64,000 nucleotides of DNA from Paracoccus halophilus (lineage in GTDB: Bacteria; Pseudomonadota; Alphaproteobacteria; Rhodobacterales; Rhodobacteraceae). Positions 17,079 to 26,709 of the stretch are shown piece after piece. The stretch lies in contig NZ_JRKN01000012.1 of NCBI RefSeq assembly GCF_000763905.1, positions 29,283 to 93,282 of the forward strand, written 5' to 3'. The translations under genes and the position numbers were made by a program. Every line of letters starts with the position of its first letter. Within the stretch, counting starts at the first letter, position 1. The notes under the pieces were generated by a model that ran no database searches, had not been told where the DNA came from, and saw only the letters and a list, made by a program, of their open reading frames with translations.

Positions 17079-17876
17079 TTGGCCCTCAGCATCCGCCAGA
17101 ACGAGATCCTCGAACTCGCGCGCGGGGACGGCCGGGTCCTGGTCGAGGATCTGGCGCAGCGATTCGATGTCACGCTGCAGACCATCCGCCGCGATCTGGG
17201 CGAAATGGCCGAGGCCGGCCTGCTCGAGCGTGTGCATGGCGGCGCGGTGCCGCGCGCCGGCACGGTCAATCTGGGATATGAGGCGCGCCGGCGCATGAAT
17301 GCCGATGCCAAGACGGCGATCGGCGCCGCCTGCGCCGCCATGATCCCCGACAATTGCAGCCTGATCCTGAACCTTGGCACCTCGACCGAGGCCGTCGCCC
17401 AGGCGCTGATCCGGCATTCGAACATCACCGTGGCCACCAACAACATGAACGTGGCCAATATCCTGCTGGCCAATCCGGGCTGCGAAATCATGGTGGCGGG
17501 CGGCGCGCTGCGGCGCTCGGATGGCGGGCTGGTGGGGGAACTGACCACCCAGTTCTTTGAACAGTTCAAGGTGGATTACGCGGTGATCGGCACCTCGGCG
17601 CTGGATCATGACGGCGATCTGCTGGATTTCGACCTGGCCGAGGTGCGCGTCAGCCGCACGATCCTGCGCCAGTCGCGCCGCGCCTTTCTGGTCGCGGATC
17701 ATTCCAAGCTGGGCCGCCCGGCCCCCGCCCGCATCGCCAGCCTGTCCGAGATCGACACGGTCTTTACCGACCGGCCGCTGCCCGCCGACCTGTCGCGGCG
17801 CTGCGCCGAATGGGGCACGCAGGTCCGGATATGCCCGCCCGGCGAGGACGCCCCGGAAATGGCGCAGCCTGCCTGA
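17079..17876 (+). CDS. DeoR/GlpR family transcriptional regulator
   Basis: 265-aa repressor-type protein: an N-terminal DeoR helix-turn-helix (LVEDLAQRFDVTLQTIRRDL, about residues 21-40) and a DeoRC sugar-phosphate sensor domain of the isomerase-like fold (LILNLGTSTEAVAQAL, then VGTSA-type loop VIGTSALD). The start is taken as TTG 17079 because AAGGAG stands six bases before it and the protein then has normal length; an upstream ATG at 16980 would place the operator palindrome inside the gene. Closest in style to GlpR/AgaR proteins. It likely controls itself and the divergent alcohol dehydrogenase. Confidence 0.88.
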   Translation: MALSIRQNEILELARGDGRVLVEDLAQRFDVTLQTIRRDLGEMAEAGLLERVHGGAVPRAGTVNLGYEARRRMNADAKTAIGAACAAMIPDNCSLILNLGTSTEAVAQALIRHSNITVATNNMNVANILLANPGCEIMVAGGALRRSDGGLVGELTTQFFEQFKVDYAVIGTSALDHDGDLLDFDLAEVRVSRTILRQSRRAFLVADHSKLGRPAPARIASLSEIDTVFTDRPLPADLSRRCAEWGTQVRICPPGEDAPEMAQPA

Positions 17877-17951
17877 TCGACAGCCCCGCCCGGCGCATGT
17901 ATCGTCGCGCCAGACGCCCGTCCCGGGCCGATCACCAGACGGAGACAGCGC

Positions 17952-18500
17952 ATGACCACCATCCTTGGCCTGTCGGGCAGCCTTCGCCGCGCCTCGTTCA
18001 ATAGCGGGCTTCTGCGCGCGGCGGCCGAACTGGCGCCCGAGGGCACGACGATCCTGCCCGGCTCGATCCGCGAGGTGCCGCTTTACGACGCCGATCTCGA
18101 GGCCGCCGATGGCCTGCCGCAGGCGGTGCAAAAGCTGCAGGAGCAGCTTCGCGACGCGGACGGGCTGCTGCTGGTCACGCCGGAATACAATAACGGCGTG
18201 CCCGGCGTGTTCAAGAACGCGATCGACTGGATGTCGCGCGGCGACGGGCTGGACCATTTCAAGGACAAGCCGGTGGCCGTCATCGGCGCCTCGCCCGGCG
18301 GGTTCGGCACGATCCTGTCGCAGGATCACTGGCTGCCGGTGCTGCGCACCTTGCGCATGAGGCCATGGTTTCAGGGCCGGCTGATGGTGTCGCGCGCGGG
18401 CACGCTGTTCGACGATCAGGGCAACCTGACCGATGCCGCCACGCGCGAGCATCTGGCCGAATTCGTCGCCGGTTTCGCGGCTGCGCTGCAACGCGGCTAG
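17952..18500 (+). CDS. NADPH-dependent FMN reductase (chromate/quinone reductase type)
   Basis: 182-aa flavodoxin-fold enzyme that passes electrons from NAD(P)H through FMN to quinones, azo compounds or metals; cytosolic. The FMN phosphate loop is GLSGSLRRASFNSGLL at the N-terminus, and PEYNNGVPGVFKNAIDW and GASPGGFGT are family blocks. It resembles ChrR/YieF. A GGAGACAG ribosome site precedes the ATG. It has its own short upstream gap (75 nt after the DeoR gene). Confidence 0.88.
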   Translation: MTTILGLSGSLRRASFNSGLLRAAAELAPEGTTILPGSIREVPLYDADLEAADGLPQAVQKLQEQLRDADGLLLVTPEYNNGVPGVFKNAIDWMSRGDGLDHFKDKPVAVIGASPGGFGTILSQDHWLPVLRTLRMRPWFQGRLMVSRAGTLFDDQGNLTDAATREHLAEFVAGFAAALQRG

Positions 18501-18593
18501 GCGCGAACGCCGCTTTCGCCGGGGTCGAACGGGCCGCGCATTGCCGGAATCATCCGGCCCGCCTACTCTTTGCCCATCAGCAAGGAGAGAGCG

Positions 18594-19526
18594 ATGAGCT
18601 GGAACCCCGCCCTGACCCCCGGTTGCCCCGACGAGATCGGCGTCGATGCCATCGAGACCCTGATCATTCCCCGCGCCCGCGACCTTGGCGGTTTCGAGGT
18701 CAAGCGCGCCCTGCCGGCGCCCAAACGGCAGATGGTCGGGCCCTTCATCTTCTTCGATCAGGCCGGCCCGGCCGAGTTCCTGACCGGACAGGGCGTCGAT
18801 GTGCGCCCGCATCCCCATATCGGGCTGGGCACGGTGACCTATCTCTATCGCGGCGATTTTCACCACCGCGACAGCATCGGCTCGGATCAGGTGATCCTGC
18901 CCGGCGCGCTGAACTGGATGGTCGCGGGCAAGGGCGTCACCCATTCCGAGCGCACCTCGGATCAGGGGCGGCAGGGGCCGCACAGCCTTTACGGCATCCA
19001 GACCTGGATCGCCCTGCCCGAGGATCGCGAGGACATGGACCCGATCTTCGAACATCACGGTCAGGAGGCCCTGCCCCGGATCGGGGCCGAGGGCGTGGAC
19101 GCCCGCCTGATCCTGGGCAATGCCTATGGCGAACGCGCCCCGGCGACGCTTTATTCCGAGACCTTTTATCTGGATGTCACGCTGGCCGCCGGGGCGCGTT
19201 TCCCGCTGCCCGACGATCACGAGGATCGCGGCCTTTACATCACCGAGGGCTCGGTCCTGATTGCCGGGCAGAAGTTCCATGCCGGGCAGATGATGGTATT
19301 CCGCCCCGGCGACGCGATCACCGTCGCCGCCGGCGAGCGCGGCGCGCGTCTGATGGCGCTTGGTGGCGCGACGCTGAACGGGCCGCGCCATGTCTGGTGG
19401 AATTTCGTCGCCTCGTCCCGCGAACGGATCGAACATGCCAAGCAGGAATGGCGCGCGGCGAATTGGGGCCGGGGCCTGTTCGACCTGCCCCGGGACGACC
19501 GGGACGAGTTCATTCCGCTGCCGTGA
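18594..19526 (+). CDS. pirin family protein
   Basis: Bicupin protein of 310 aa; relatives include quercetin 2,3-dioxygenase and redox-sensing pirins. The N-terminal cupin keeps the metal ligands: H73 and H75 in RPHPHIGLGT, H117 and E119 in GVTHSER. A strong AAGGAGAG precedes the ATG at 18594. The preceding gene is a flavin reductase, and the two could be a small oxidative-stress group. Enzyme activity is unproven. Confidence 0.9.
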   Translation: MSWNPALTPGCPDEIGVDAIETLIIPRARDLGGFEVKRALPAPKRQMVGPFIFFDQAGPAEFLTGQGVDVRPHPHIGLGTVTYLYRGDFHHRDSIGSDQVILPGALNWMVAGKGVTHSERTSDQGRQGPHSLYGIQTWIALPEDREDMDPIFEHHGQEALPRIGAEGVDARLILGNAYGERAPATLYSETFYLDVTLAAGARFPLPDDHEDRGLYITEGSVLIAGQKFHAGQMMVFRPGDAITVAAGERGARLMALGGATLNGPRHVWWNFVASSRERIEHAKQEWRAANWGRGLFDLPRDDRDEFIPLP

Positions 19527-19617
19527 TCCCGGGCGCTGCGCGACAGGCGGCACGGGTCGCAAAGCCTGTCTGCGGCCGGATCGTCCCGCGTGGTGGCAGG
19601 TCGCTATGCGGTGGCCA

Positions 19618-20049
19618 TCAGATGATGCCGTGCTGCCTCAGCAGCGCCTGCTCATCGCCTGACACCCAGCCGAAAACCTTTGCAGCGCCATCCCGGACCT
19701 GCACGAGATAGTGGACCTCGAAACCTATCGCTGTCTCGGGCAGGTTGTCCCGCGCATAGATCGCGATCCAGGAAACATGGGCGACGCAATGACGATCGTC
19801 TATCGGCGAAAGGCGCAGCCCCTGCATCCGCATCTCCCGGGTGCCGATTTCCCGATAATGCGCATAGCCCTGGACCATCGCCTGAACCAGTGTCCCGTCA
19901 TTCTTTCCGGCCATGACCCCGGCCGGCGACGCCGCGATGAATTCGGACGCATATAGCTCTGCGACCTCTTTCTCGTCGAAGTCGCCCGCCAGAGAACGCC
20001 TGAAGAAGTCCTGATAGCGCGCGAAGAGATCCCGAACGGCTTCATCCAT
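19618..20049 (-). CDS. NTF2/SnoaL-like protein of unknown function
   Basis: 143 aa with the alpha+beta cone pattern of NTF2-like proteins: N-terminal helices (VRDLFARYQDFFRRSLAGD), then strands ending in IGFEVHYLVQVRDGAAKVFG. The start at MDEAVRD is supported by GGAG seven bases upstream. No catalytic residues can be assigned. It lies convergent with pirin and downstream of the glycosyltransferase pair. Confidence 0.7.
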   Translation of the reverse strand: MDEAVRDLFARYQDFFRRSLAGDFDEKEVAELYASEFIAASPAGVMAGKNDGTLVQAMVQGYAHYREIGTREMRMQGLRLSPIDDRHCVAHVSWIAIYARDNLPETAIGFEVHYLVQVRDGAAKVFGWVSGDEQALLRQHGII

Positions 20050-20142
20050 GACTCGCTCCGGAACGGAAATGTTTCGGAAACCTGGCACGCATCGCGGCCC
20101 GGAGCAATGACCCGGACGGGCCCGGATCCGCCCCCCCATCCC

Positions 20143-20934
20143 TCACAGATAGCCGGCCGCCCGGGCTTTTGCCACATGCTGGCCCGGAAACGATTCCCCG
20201 GGGATTTCGCCGCCGAAATCACGAAGCAGCATCTTCTGCACATTCGATGCGCTCAGGTGCACCCCGTATGTCCCGGCGCCGAAATCGTCATCGCTCAGGG
20301 CGCCGGGCCGCACGAATTTCTCGCATTCCTGCGGCGCGACCGGGTAAAATGTCTCTGCGGGCAGGGCGTATTTCATCTCGTCATGGCGGCGCAGATAGGC
20401 CGAGAGCGCGCGCGGCCCCGTGCTGCCCCAGGGCCATTCCTCGATGGGAACGCCCCGGCCCAGCGTCTTGATGCGGTATTTCAGCCGCCGCAGGCCGGTG
20501 ATATGCGGCGCGATGCCCCGCATCCCGGGCCGGAACCGCAACAGCTCGGCCAGCGCCGGCGAATTGCGCGGCATGCGCAGGACGGCGCAGTTCACCCGCT
20601 CGGGGTTTTCATGCGCATAGATCCGGTCGCCCGGAAAATCAAAGGGCCGCAAGGCGATAATGTCCAGATCCACCCAGACGCTTTCGGTCCGCTCCATCAG
20701 CGCATAGCGAAAGAAATTGGAATGCAGCGAAGGGCTGCCCTCGCGGCTGTAGATGGCCACCTGCTTCGCAGGCAGGATCTCGTTGGCATCCCGCCCCTCG
20801 ACCCCGGCCGGCAATCCGGCCAGCCTGTCATAGCTGTAAACCGTCAGACGATGACCGTGCCGCAGGAACGACGCGATGCTGGCATATTCGATGGGGCCAA
20901 GATGACCGACCCAAAGTGTCGCTAGATCGCGCAT
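20143..20934 (-). CDS. glycosyltransferase with DXD motif (GT32-like)
   Basis: 263-aa protein with the pattern of sugar transferases using a DXD metal motif (WVDLDII, D89 and D91) and an N-terminal LWVGHLGPIEYAS segment typical of capsule or oligosaccharide transferases related to the alpha-1,4-GlcNAc transferase group. There are no membrane segments, so it should act on the cytoplasmic face. GGAGG precedes the ATG by six bases. The GT8-like gene lies 66 nt upstream on the same strand, so both may build one cell-surface glycan. Donor and acceptor are unknown. Confidence 0.8.
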   Translation of the reverse strand: MRDLATLWVGHLGPIEYASIASFLRHGHRLTVYSYDRLAGLPAGVEGRDANEILPAKQVAIYSREGSPSLHSNFFRYALMERTESVWVDLDIIALRPFDFPGDRIYAHENPERVNCAVLRMPRNSPALAELLRFRPGMRGIAPHITGLRRLKYRIKTLGRGVPIEEWPWGSTGPRALSAYLRRHDEMKYALPAETFYPVAPQECEKFVRPGALSDDDFGAGTYGVHLSASNVQKMLLRDFGGEIPGESFPGQHVAKARAAGYL

Positions 20935-21000
20935 GGGAAACCTCCGGGGATGCGGGACGCCGGCGCGCGGCGCGGGCCGGGAAAACGGGGCGACGGGTTC

Positions 21001-22083
21001 TTATTCGATCGGGGCATAGCTGACATCCAGACTGCGCCTGAGATAGCTGCCGTCAAAGGACAGGGTCGGCTGCGGCCTGGCGTCAAGCGTGAAGCGCATG
21101 TCGGCATAGCGGTCGGCCCGGGCATCGGCGCGCAGCCCCTCATAGAGGCTGTCCGATTTGCGCTGCCATTCCTGCCGCAGCCGCCGTTCCTTGCCGGTCC
21201 GGACGCCATGCCGCGTCAGCCAGCGGCGCAGCTCGCCGCGCAGCCTTCGGATGCCCGCCTCGCGATGCTCGCGCAGATAGTCGCGATGATCTATCCCTGC
21301 GGCCGCGAACATCTGCCTGTAGGGGGCAAAGAACTGGCCATGCACGGTATCGGGCGCCGCCTCTTGCCGCCAGGGTTTCTCAAAGCTGGAAAAATGCAGG
21401 AAAACCGGGGCGAACAGCCTTTCATAGCCATAGTTGAAATGCGCTTTCTGATAGTTGAAGCGCGGGCTGATCTCGGTCCAGCGGTCCTGGAAATGGCAGT
21501 TCAGGAAGTCCTGATCCTGGGTATGCGCCGCCTGCCCGTGCCGGGCCATGAAGGCCAGCAGCCCGGCCGCGAAATCGACCGCCGCCCATTTCTTCTGGTC
21601 GAGCATCATCACCCCGGCATTGAAATAGCGCTGCGTATGCATCCCGATCGAGCGCAGCCAGTCGTCGCGGCTCATGCCGCCGGCCGAGCGCGGCGCCGAG
21701 CCGATGGTGGACGCGTCTTGCACCGCGGCAAGCCCGCCGGGCAATTCGATCTGCAGAAGTTCCGGCGCCGCGACCATCGGAAAGATATCCGCGTCCAGAT
21801 AGATCAGCCGGTCGTATTGCGGCAAAAGATAGGGGGCGAAGATCCGGCCATAGACGATGCGGGGCCAGCTTTCGGTCGAGGGCAGCCCCTGCGGAATCAG
21901 GTCGCGCATCAGGTTGCGATGGACAAAGACGCCGCCGGCGCCCTGTTCGTCACGCTGAACCCCGCCGGCCCCTTCGATGAAGACATGCACGTCGATCTGC
22001 CACAGCGCCCGCAGCCGCCGGGCCTGCGCAAGCCCGATGCCCAGATACCCGTCATCGACCGTGATGTAAAAGGCGCTGTGCAT
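21001..22083 (-). CDS. glycosyltransferase family 8 protein
   Basis: 360-aa retaining-type transferase. The DXD motif is D97-A-D99 in RLIYLDADIFP. The N-terminal block (AFYITVDDGYLGIGLA) and FNAGVMMLD are GT8 hallmarks, as in LPS glucosyl/galactosyl transferases. A C-terminal extension of about 100 residues is rich in Arg and probably holds acceptor or membrane contacts. GGAG lies six bases before the ATG at 22083. It heads the two-gene glycosyltransferase unit. Confidence 0.85.
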   Translation of the reverse strand: MHSAFYITVDDGYLGIGLAQARRLRALWQIDVHVFIEGAGGVQRDEQGAGGVFVHRNLMRDLIPQGLPSTESWPRIVYGRIFAPYLLPQYDRLIYLDADIFPMVAAPELLQIELPGGLAAVQDASTIGSAPRSAGGMSRDDWLRSIGMHTQRYFNAGVMMLDQKKWAAVDFAAGLLAFMARHGQAAHTQDQDFLNCHFQDRWTEISPRFNYQKAHFNYGYERLFAPVFLHFSSFEKPWRQEAAPDTVHGQFFAPYRQMFAAAGIDHRDYLREHREAGIRRLRGELRRWLTRHGVRTGKERRLRQEWQRKSDSLYEGLRADARADRYADMRFTLDARPQPTLSFDGSYLRRSLDVSYAPIE

Positions 22084-22102
22084 TCCTGTCTCCGGATAAG
22101 GA

Positions 22103-22129
22103 ACCGGCCCGAGCATTGCCCGGGCCGGT
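22103..22129 (-). terminator. hairpin downstream of pnp
   Basis: Perfect 9-bp inverted repeat (22103-22111 with 22121-22129) around a 9-nt loop, between the pnp stop and the GT8 start. It has only a short T-containing tail on the minus strand, so it may terminate pnp weakly or protect its 3' end. Confidence 0.6.
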
Positions 22130-22154
22130 CCGAAAACTCAAGCTGTCGCGCCGG

Positions 22155-24299
22155 TCAATCGGCCTGCGCGTCCTCTTTCCGTTCCTGCGCGATTTCCTCG
22201 CCGGTTTCCTGATCGACCATCTTCATGCCCAGCCGGACCTTGCCGCGGTCGTCAAAGCCCAGCAGCTTGACCTTGACCTCCTGGCCTTCCTTCAGCACCT
22301 CGTTGGGGTGGTTCAGGCGCCGGCCGGCGATCTGGCTGACATGGACCAGCCCGTCGCGCTTGCCGAAGAAGTTCACGAAGGCGCCGAAATCGACCAGCTT
22401 GACGACCTTGCCGGTATAGACCTTGCCCTCTTCCGGCTCGGCCACGATCGAATAGATCATGTCATAGGCCTTCTGGATCGCCTCGCCATTGGCGCTGGCG
22501 ATCTTGATCACGCCATCGTCGTTGATATCGACCTTGGCGCCCGAGACCTCGACGATCTCGCGGATGACCTTGCCGCCCGAGCCGATCACTTCGCGGATCT
22601 TGTCGGTCGGGATCTGCATGGTCTCGATGCGCGGCGCATGGGCCGAGAAGGAGCCCGCCTCGCTGATCGCCTTGGACATCTCGTCGAGGATATGCATGCG
22701 GCCGTCACGCGCCTGCGACAGCGCCTGCTGCATGATCTCCGGCGTGATGCCGGCCACCTTGATATCCATCTGCAGGCTGGTGATGCCGTTCGCGGTGCCG
22801 GCCACCTTGAAGTCCATGTCGCCCAGATGATCCTCATCGCCCAGGATATCGGTCAGCACCGCGTATTTGCCGTCCTCTTCCAGGATCAGGCCCATGGCGA
22901 CACCGGCCACCGGCGCCTTCAGCGGCACGCCCGCATCCATCATCGACAGCGAGCCGCCGCAGACCGAGGCCATCGAGCTGGAGCCGTTCGATTCCGTGAT
23001 CTCGCTGACCACGCGGATGGTATAGGGGAAATCCGTATTCGCCGGCAGTACCGCCTGCAGCGCGCGCCACGCCAGCTTGCCATGGCCGATTTCGCGGCGC
23101 CCGGGGCTGCCCACGCGGCCAACCTCGCCGACCGAATAGGGCGGGAAGTTGTAATGCAGCAGGAAGTTGCTGCGGAAATTGCCGTGCAGCGCGTCGATGA
23201 TCTGTTCGTCATCGCCCGTCCCCAGCGTGGTCACGACCAGACCCTGGGTTTCGCCACGGGTGAACAGCGCCGAGCCATGGGTGCGCGGCAGGAAGCCCAC
23301 TTCGCATTCGATGGGGCGCACGGTGCGCGTGTCGCGGCCGTCGATACGGGCGCCACCATTGATGATGTCACCGCGCAGGATGCCCGATTCCAGCTTTTTC
23401 AGGGCAGAGCCCAGATTGGCATCGGCCAGTTCTTCCTCGGACAGGCCAGCCTTGACCTTGTCCTTGGCGGCGGCAACGGCGTCCTGGCGGTCGGACTTGT
23501 CCTTGATCGCATAGGCGGCGCGCATGTCAGCCTCGCCCAGGTCCTTCACGCGGGCATAAAGCGCGCTGTAATCGGGCGACTGGAAGTCAAAGGGCTCTTT
23601 CGCGGCGGATTCGGCCAGGCTGATGATCAGATCGATCACCGGCTGCATCTGCTCGTGGCCGAATTTCACGGCGCCCAGCATCTCGTCCTCGGTCAGCTCA
23701 TAGGCTTCGGACTCGACCATCATCACGGCGTCCTTGGTGCCGGCGACGACCAGATCAAGGCGCTGTTCGGGGTTGGAGCGCAGCTGGTCCATATCCTGAA
23801 CCTCGGGGTTCAGCACATATTCGCCGTCAACGAAACCGACGCGCGCGGCACCGATCGGACCCATGAAGGGCACGCCGGAAATCGTCAGCGCGGCCGATGC
23901 GGCGATCATCGCGACGATATCGGGGTCGTTCACCAGATCATGCGACAGCACGGTGCACATGACCAGCACTTCGTTCTTGAAGCCGGGGGCGAAAAGCGGG
24001 CGGCAGGGACGGTCGATCAGACGCGCGGTCAGCGTCTCTTTCTCGGTCGGGCGCGCCTCGCGCTTGAAAAAGCCGCCGGGGATCTTGCCGGCGGCATAGT
24101 ATTTCTCCTGATAGTGGACCGTCAGCGGGAAAAAGTCCTGACCCGGCTTCGGCTCCTTGGCAAAGGTCACGTTCGCCATGACGCTGGTCTCGCCCAGCGT
24201 GGCGATGACCGATCCGTCGGCCTGACGCGCGACCTTGCCCGTTTCCAGAGTGAGCGTTTCCTGCCCCCACTGGATCGATTTCTTCACTTCATCAAACAT
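22155..24299 (-). CDS. pnp: polyribonucleotide nucleotidyltransferase
   Basis: Phosphorolytic 3'-5' exoribonuclease of the degradosome, 714 aa. Order of domains: RNase PH 1 (about 1-230; [34 protein letters not shown]), alpha-helical linker, RNase PH 2 (about 315-545; [21 protein letters not shown]), KH (about 555-615; [15 protein letters not shown]) and S1 (about 620-690; [21 protein letters not shown]). rpsO, the usual upstream partner, is not next to it; a low-GC orphan gene lies there instead. Confidence 0.98.
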   Translation of the reverse strand: MFDEVKKSIQWGQETLTLETGKVARQADGSVIATLGETSVMANVTFAKEPKPGQDFFPLTVHYQEKYYAAGKIPGGFFKREARPTEKETLTARLIDRPCRPLFAPGFKNEVLVMCTVLSHDLVNDPDIVAMIAASAALTISGVPFMGPIGAARVGFVDGEYVLNPEVQDMDQLRSNPEQRLDLVVAGTKDAVMMVESEAYELTEDEMLGAVKFGHEQMQPVIDLIISLAESAAKEPFDFQSPDYSALYARVKDLGEADMRAAYAIKDKSDRQDAVAAAKDKVKAGLSEEELADANLGSALKKLESGILRGDIINGGARIDGRDTRTVRPIECEVGFLPRTHGSALFTRGETQGLVVTTLGTGDDEQIIDALHGNFRSNFLLHYNFPPYSVGEVGRVGSPGRREIGHGKLAWRALQAVLPANTDFPYTIRVVSEITESNGSSSMASVCGGSLSMMDAGVPLKAPVAGVAMGLILEEDGKYAVLTDILGDEDHLGDMDFKVAGTANGITSLQMDIKVAGITPEIMQQALSQARDGRMHILDEMSKAISEAGSFSAHAPRIETMQIPTDKIREVIGSGGKVIREIVEVSGAKVDINDDGVIKIASANGEAIQKAYDMIYSIVAEPEEGKVYTGKVVKLVDFGAFVNFFGKRDGLVHVSQIAGRRLNHPNEVLKEGQEVKVKLLGFDDRGKVRLGMKMVDQETGEEIAQERKEDAQAD

Positions 24300-24578
24300 C
24301 TGATTTCCTCTGGGTACGTGCCAGCCCTCTGGCCGCCCCTGTCATATTCGCGGCCCCATTGCCGCCTGCCCCTATCCTTTGCGTAGCCCCGGGGCATGGG
24401 GCATCACGTCGCAGATTGGGGGCGTTTACAGGAAAACATGGGGTTTGGGAAGGGACTTGCAGGGTGCAGGGATAGCCATTCGTCGGGTTGTCACGGGTCT
24501 TACAGATGTGCTTTCTGCAGATTGAACCAGTCCATGAGTGCTTAGATAACGGATACTGCTGCGAGGCTTCTTCTGAAT
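24300..24578. other. pnp upstream region with a GC drop
   Basis: The first part (to about 24420) keeps the high GC of the chromosome and should hold the pnp leader and promoter. From about 24420 the composition falls to roughly half GC and stays so through the next gene. No tRNA end, integrase or direct repeat marking an insertion boundary was seen. Confidence 0.4.
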
Positions 24579-25259
24579 ATGGCGAAAGCCCTCAATGACG
24601 CATTTCAAAGACAAGGTGGCAATGCCGCGCTTGCTTTGGCAGATGTTGGCAACGATTTTGCTACTGTATTCTCGCGCATTGCCTCACTTGCTGAAGAAGC
24701 TCGCAACGAGTTGAGCAGGGCATCCTTCACATCGGAAGAACGTCGGGTCGATATGACTGAACGTATCGAAACCACGCAACGCGCCCTCTTGAACGCGTTA
24801 GTCACACGGGGCAGCGGAAACTCAAGAGGCGCTTTATTGTCCGAAGCACAACTTGAAAGGCTTAGCAGCGTCGTCGAGCAAATCGAAGAAAAGGGCGTAT
24901 GCAGTGGTACGCTTCCAGACCGCAATGAGATGATGCGTGAGACCGAAGCACTGATAGCAGAGGTCAAGACTTGGGATATGGACGAATATGCCCAAAGAAC
25001 CTTATTGATCCAGTTGAACTGCATAGAGCGCGTCATACAAACGGCAGACCTTTACTCTGCAGCCGAACTTAGAGGAAAGGTGAAAAGCGTAATCGCCGAT
25101 TTCGCGGCTGAGTTCTCTGCGCATGATAAGCACTATCAAACACGGATGGAAAAGCTGCTTTCCTGGGCTCGCAAAGCTTTCTTTCCGGGCAGTATCATGT
25201 TGTCATTGGCCGCTGATACCAGCACTGTGGTTGCATTGCTTCCCGGACCATCAGGCTAA
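24579..25259 (+). CDS. low-GC orphan protein, mostly helical
   Basis: 226-aa protein that I do not recognise. It is predicted to be helical: heptad-like stretches at about 20-60 (FSRIASLAEEARNELSRAS) and 75-130, with a more hydrophobic C-terminal stretch around SIMLSLAADTSTVVALL (about 205-221). Codon choice (TTG, GAA, GCA, CGT, TTT) and about 50% GC differ from every neighbour, which points to recent acquisition. The ribosome-binding site is weak. It lies between pnp and a putP fragment, in a region of gene debris. A toxin, immunity or defence role is possible but there is no direct evidence. Confidence 0.6.
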   Translation: MAKALNDAFQRQGGNAALALADVGNDFATVFSRIASLAEEARNELSRASFTSEERRVDMTERIETTQRALLNALVTRGSGNSRGALLSEAQLERLSSVVEQIEEKGVCSGTLPDRNEMMRETEALIAEVKTWDMDEYAQRTLLIQLNCIERVIQTADLYSAAELRGKVKSVIADFAAEFSAHDKHYQTRMEKLLSWARKAFFPGSIMLSLAADTSTVVALLPGPSG

Positions 25260-25307
25260 GCTAAAAGGCGCCCGCCCCGTATTCGCGACGGGCACAAAGG
25301 CGCGGCC

Positions 25308-25660
25308 TCAGACTGTTTTCGGCGCGCGATACTCACCCCGGTCGGGCGTTGCGCGGCTGACGCCCACCAGACCCGATGCGGTATAGACCGCAAAGAACAC
25401 CACGATCACGATGGCCGAGACGATGCGCAGCAGCCGCGCCGTGCTGGGAAAGCGGTTGCCCAGAAAGCCGGGAATGGTCAGGCTGTTGTCATATTCCTCG
25501 GTCTGCCGGCGCAGGCGCGGGGCGACCACGATCCAGTTGATCAGCGCGCCGACGAACAGCCCGATGCCGATCCAGCTTTGCGCCAGCCCCGAAATGTACA
25601 GCGCCCCGGGCAGGCCCAGAAGCAGCCAGCCGCTCATGTCCGAGGCCCGCAGACAGTGCC
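25308..25660 (-). pseudogene. fragment of a sodium/proline symporter gene (putP-like)
   Basis: The frame from 25637 reads MSGWLLLGLPGALYISGL, then INWIVVAPRLR and LRIVSAIVIVVFFAVYTASG, matching the second and third membrane helices of PutP-type symporters. An ALSAG segment just upstream lies in a different frame, so there is a frameshift near 25650. Resemblance stops at about 25355, after which the frame runs into unrelated sequence. More than 80% of a normal symporter of about 490 aa is missing, so this is a remnant. Confidence 0.8.
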
Positions 25661-25777
25661 GCCGCCGGAGGCAGCCTGCGCCCCGTGGCCCTGATCTTCG
25701 TCGCGGCCCTGACCCTTGGCCTGCTGATCGCGCGCGGGCTGAAGGCCCTCGCCGCCCGTTCCCCGCAATCCGCCTGA
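25661..25777 (+). pseudogene. 3' end of a truncated plus-strand membrane protein gene
   Basis: The frame ending at the stop 25775-25777 encodes a last membrane helix and basic tail (ALIFVAALTLGLLIARGLKA). Immediately upstream the sequence belongs to the opposite-strand putP fragment, so the rest of the gene has been lost. It ends 15 nt before the persulfide dioxygenase gene and was probably its operon partner. Sulfur transporters of the TauE/SafE or YeeE type often occupy this place, but the fragment is too short to assign. Confidence 0.45.
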
Positions 25778-25792
25778 ACGCACGAGGAGCCC

Positions 25793-26677
25793 ATGCCCTG
25801 CAAAGCCGATCCGAGCGTGAAACCCGAGGTCAGAGCCTTTCCCGATCCCGCGACCAGCACGATTTCCTATGTGGTCAGGGACCCCGCCTCGGACGCCTGC
25901 GCGATCATCGATTCCGTCATGGATATCGACTATGCCGCCGGCCGCATCAGCCATGACAGCGCCGATGCGATCATCGCCTATGTGCGCGAACGGGGGCTGC
26001 ATGTCGAATGGCTGATCGAGACCCATGTCCATGCCGACCATCTGTCGGCCGCGCCCTATATCCAGGCCCCGCTTGGCGGCAGGATCGGCATCGGCAGGAA
26101 CATCACCGTGGTGCAGGAAACCTTTGGCAAGCTGTTCAACGAGGGCACCGAATTCCAGCGCGACGGCAGCCAGTTCGACCGGCTGTTCGATGACGGCGAC
26201 AGCTATCGGATCGGCGGCATGGCCTGTTGCGCCCTCCACACCCCCGGCCATACCCCGGCCTGCATGACCCATGTCATGGGCAATGCGGCCTTTGTCGGCG
26301 ACACGCTTTTCATGCCCGATGGCGGCTCGGCCCGCGCCGATTTCCCCGGCGGCGATGCCGGCACGCTTTACGACAGCATCCAGAAGGTACTGGCCCTGCC
26401 GCGCGAGACCCGGCTTTTCATGTGCCATGACTACGGCCCCAATGGCCGCGACATCGCCTGGGAGACCACCGTGGGCGAACAGCAGGATCACAATATCCAT
26501 GTCGGCCAGGGCCGCGCGCGCGCCGAGTTCATCGCCATGCGCGAAGCCCGCGACGCCACGCTGAAGATGCCGACCCTCATCCTCCCCTCGCTTCAGGTCA
26601 ACATGAAGGCGGGCGAACTGCCGCCCGAGGACGAAACCGGCAGGCGCTTCCTCAAGGTGCCGCTCGGCGCGCTGTAA
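25793..26677 (+). CDS. MBL-fold persulfide dioxygenase-like hydrolase
   Basis: 294-aa metallo-beta-lactamase-fold protein of the ETHE1/Blh type, which oxidises glutathione persulfide to sulfite. The metal motif is H78-V-H80-A-D82-H83, followed by HTPGHTPACMTH, FVGDTLF and CHDYGPNG, as in mono-iron persulfide dioxygenases. A GAGGAGCCC ribosome site precedes the ATG. Upstream is only the tail of a lost gene; downstream is nosR with its own promoter. A role in sulfide or persulfide detoxification is the likely function. Confidence 0.86.
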   Translation: MPCKADPSVKPEVRAFPDPATSTISYVVRDPASDACAIIDSVMDIDYAAGRISHDSADAIIAYVRERGLHVEWLIETHVHADHLSAAPYIQAPLGGRIGIGRNITVVQETFGKLFNEGTEFQRDGSQFDRLFDDGDSYRIGGMACCALHTPGHTPACMTHVMGNAAFVGDTLFMPDGGSARADFPGGDAGTLYDSIQKVLALPRETRLFMCHDYGPNGRDIAWETTVGEQQDHNIHVGQGRARAEFIAMREARDATLKMPTLILPSLQVNMKAGELPPEDETGRRFLKVPLGAL

Positions 26678-26709
26678 GGGGCGGAAACGCGATCCCTTCG
26701 CACCCAACA

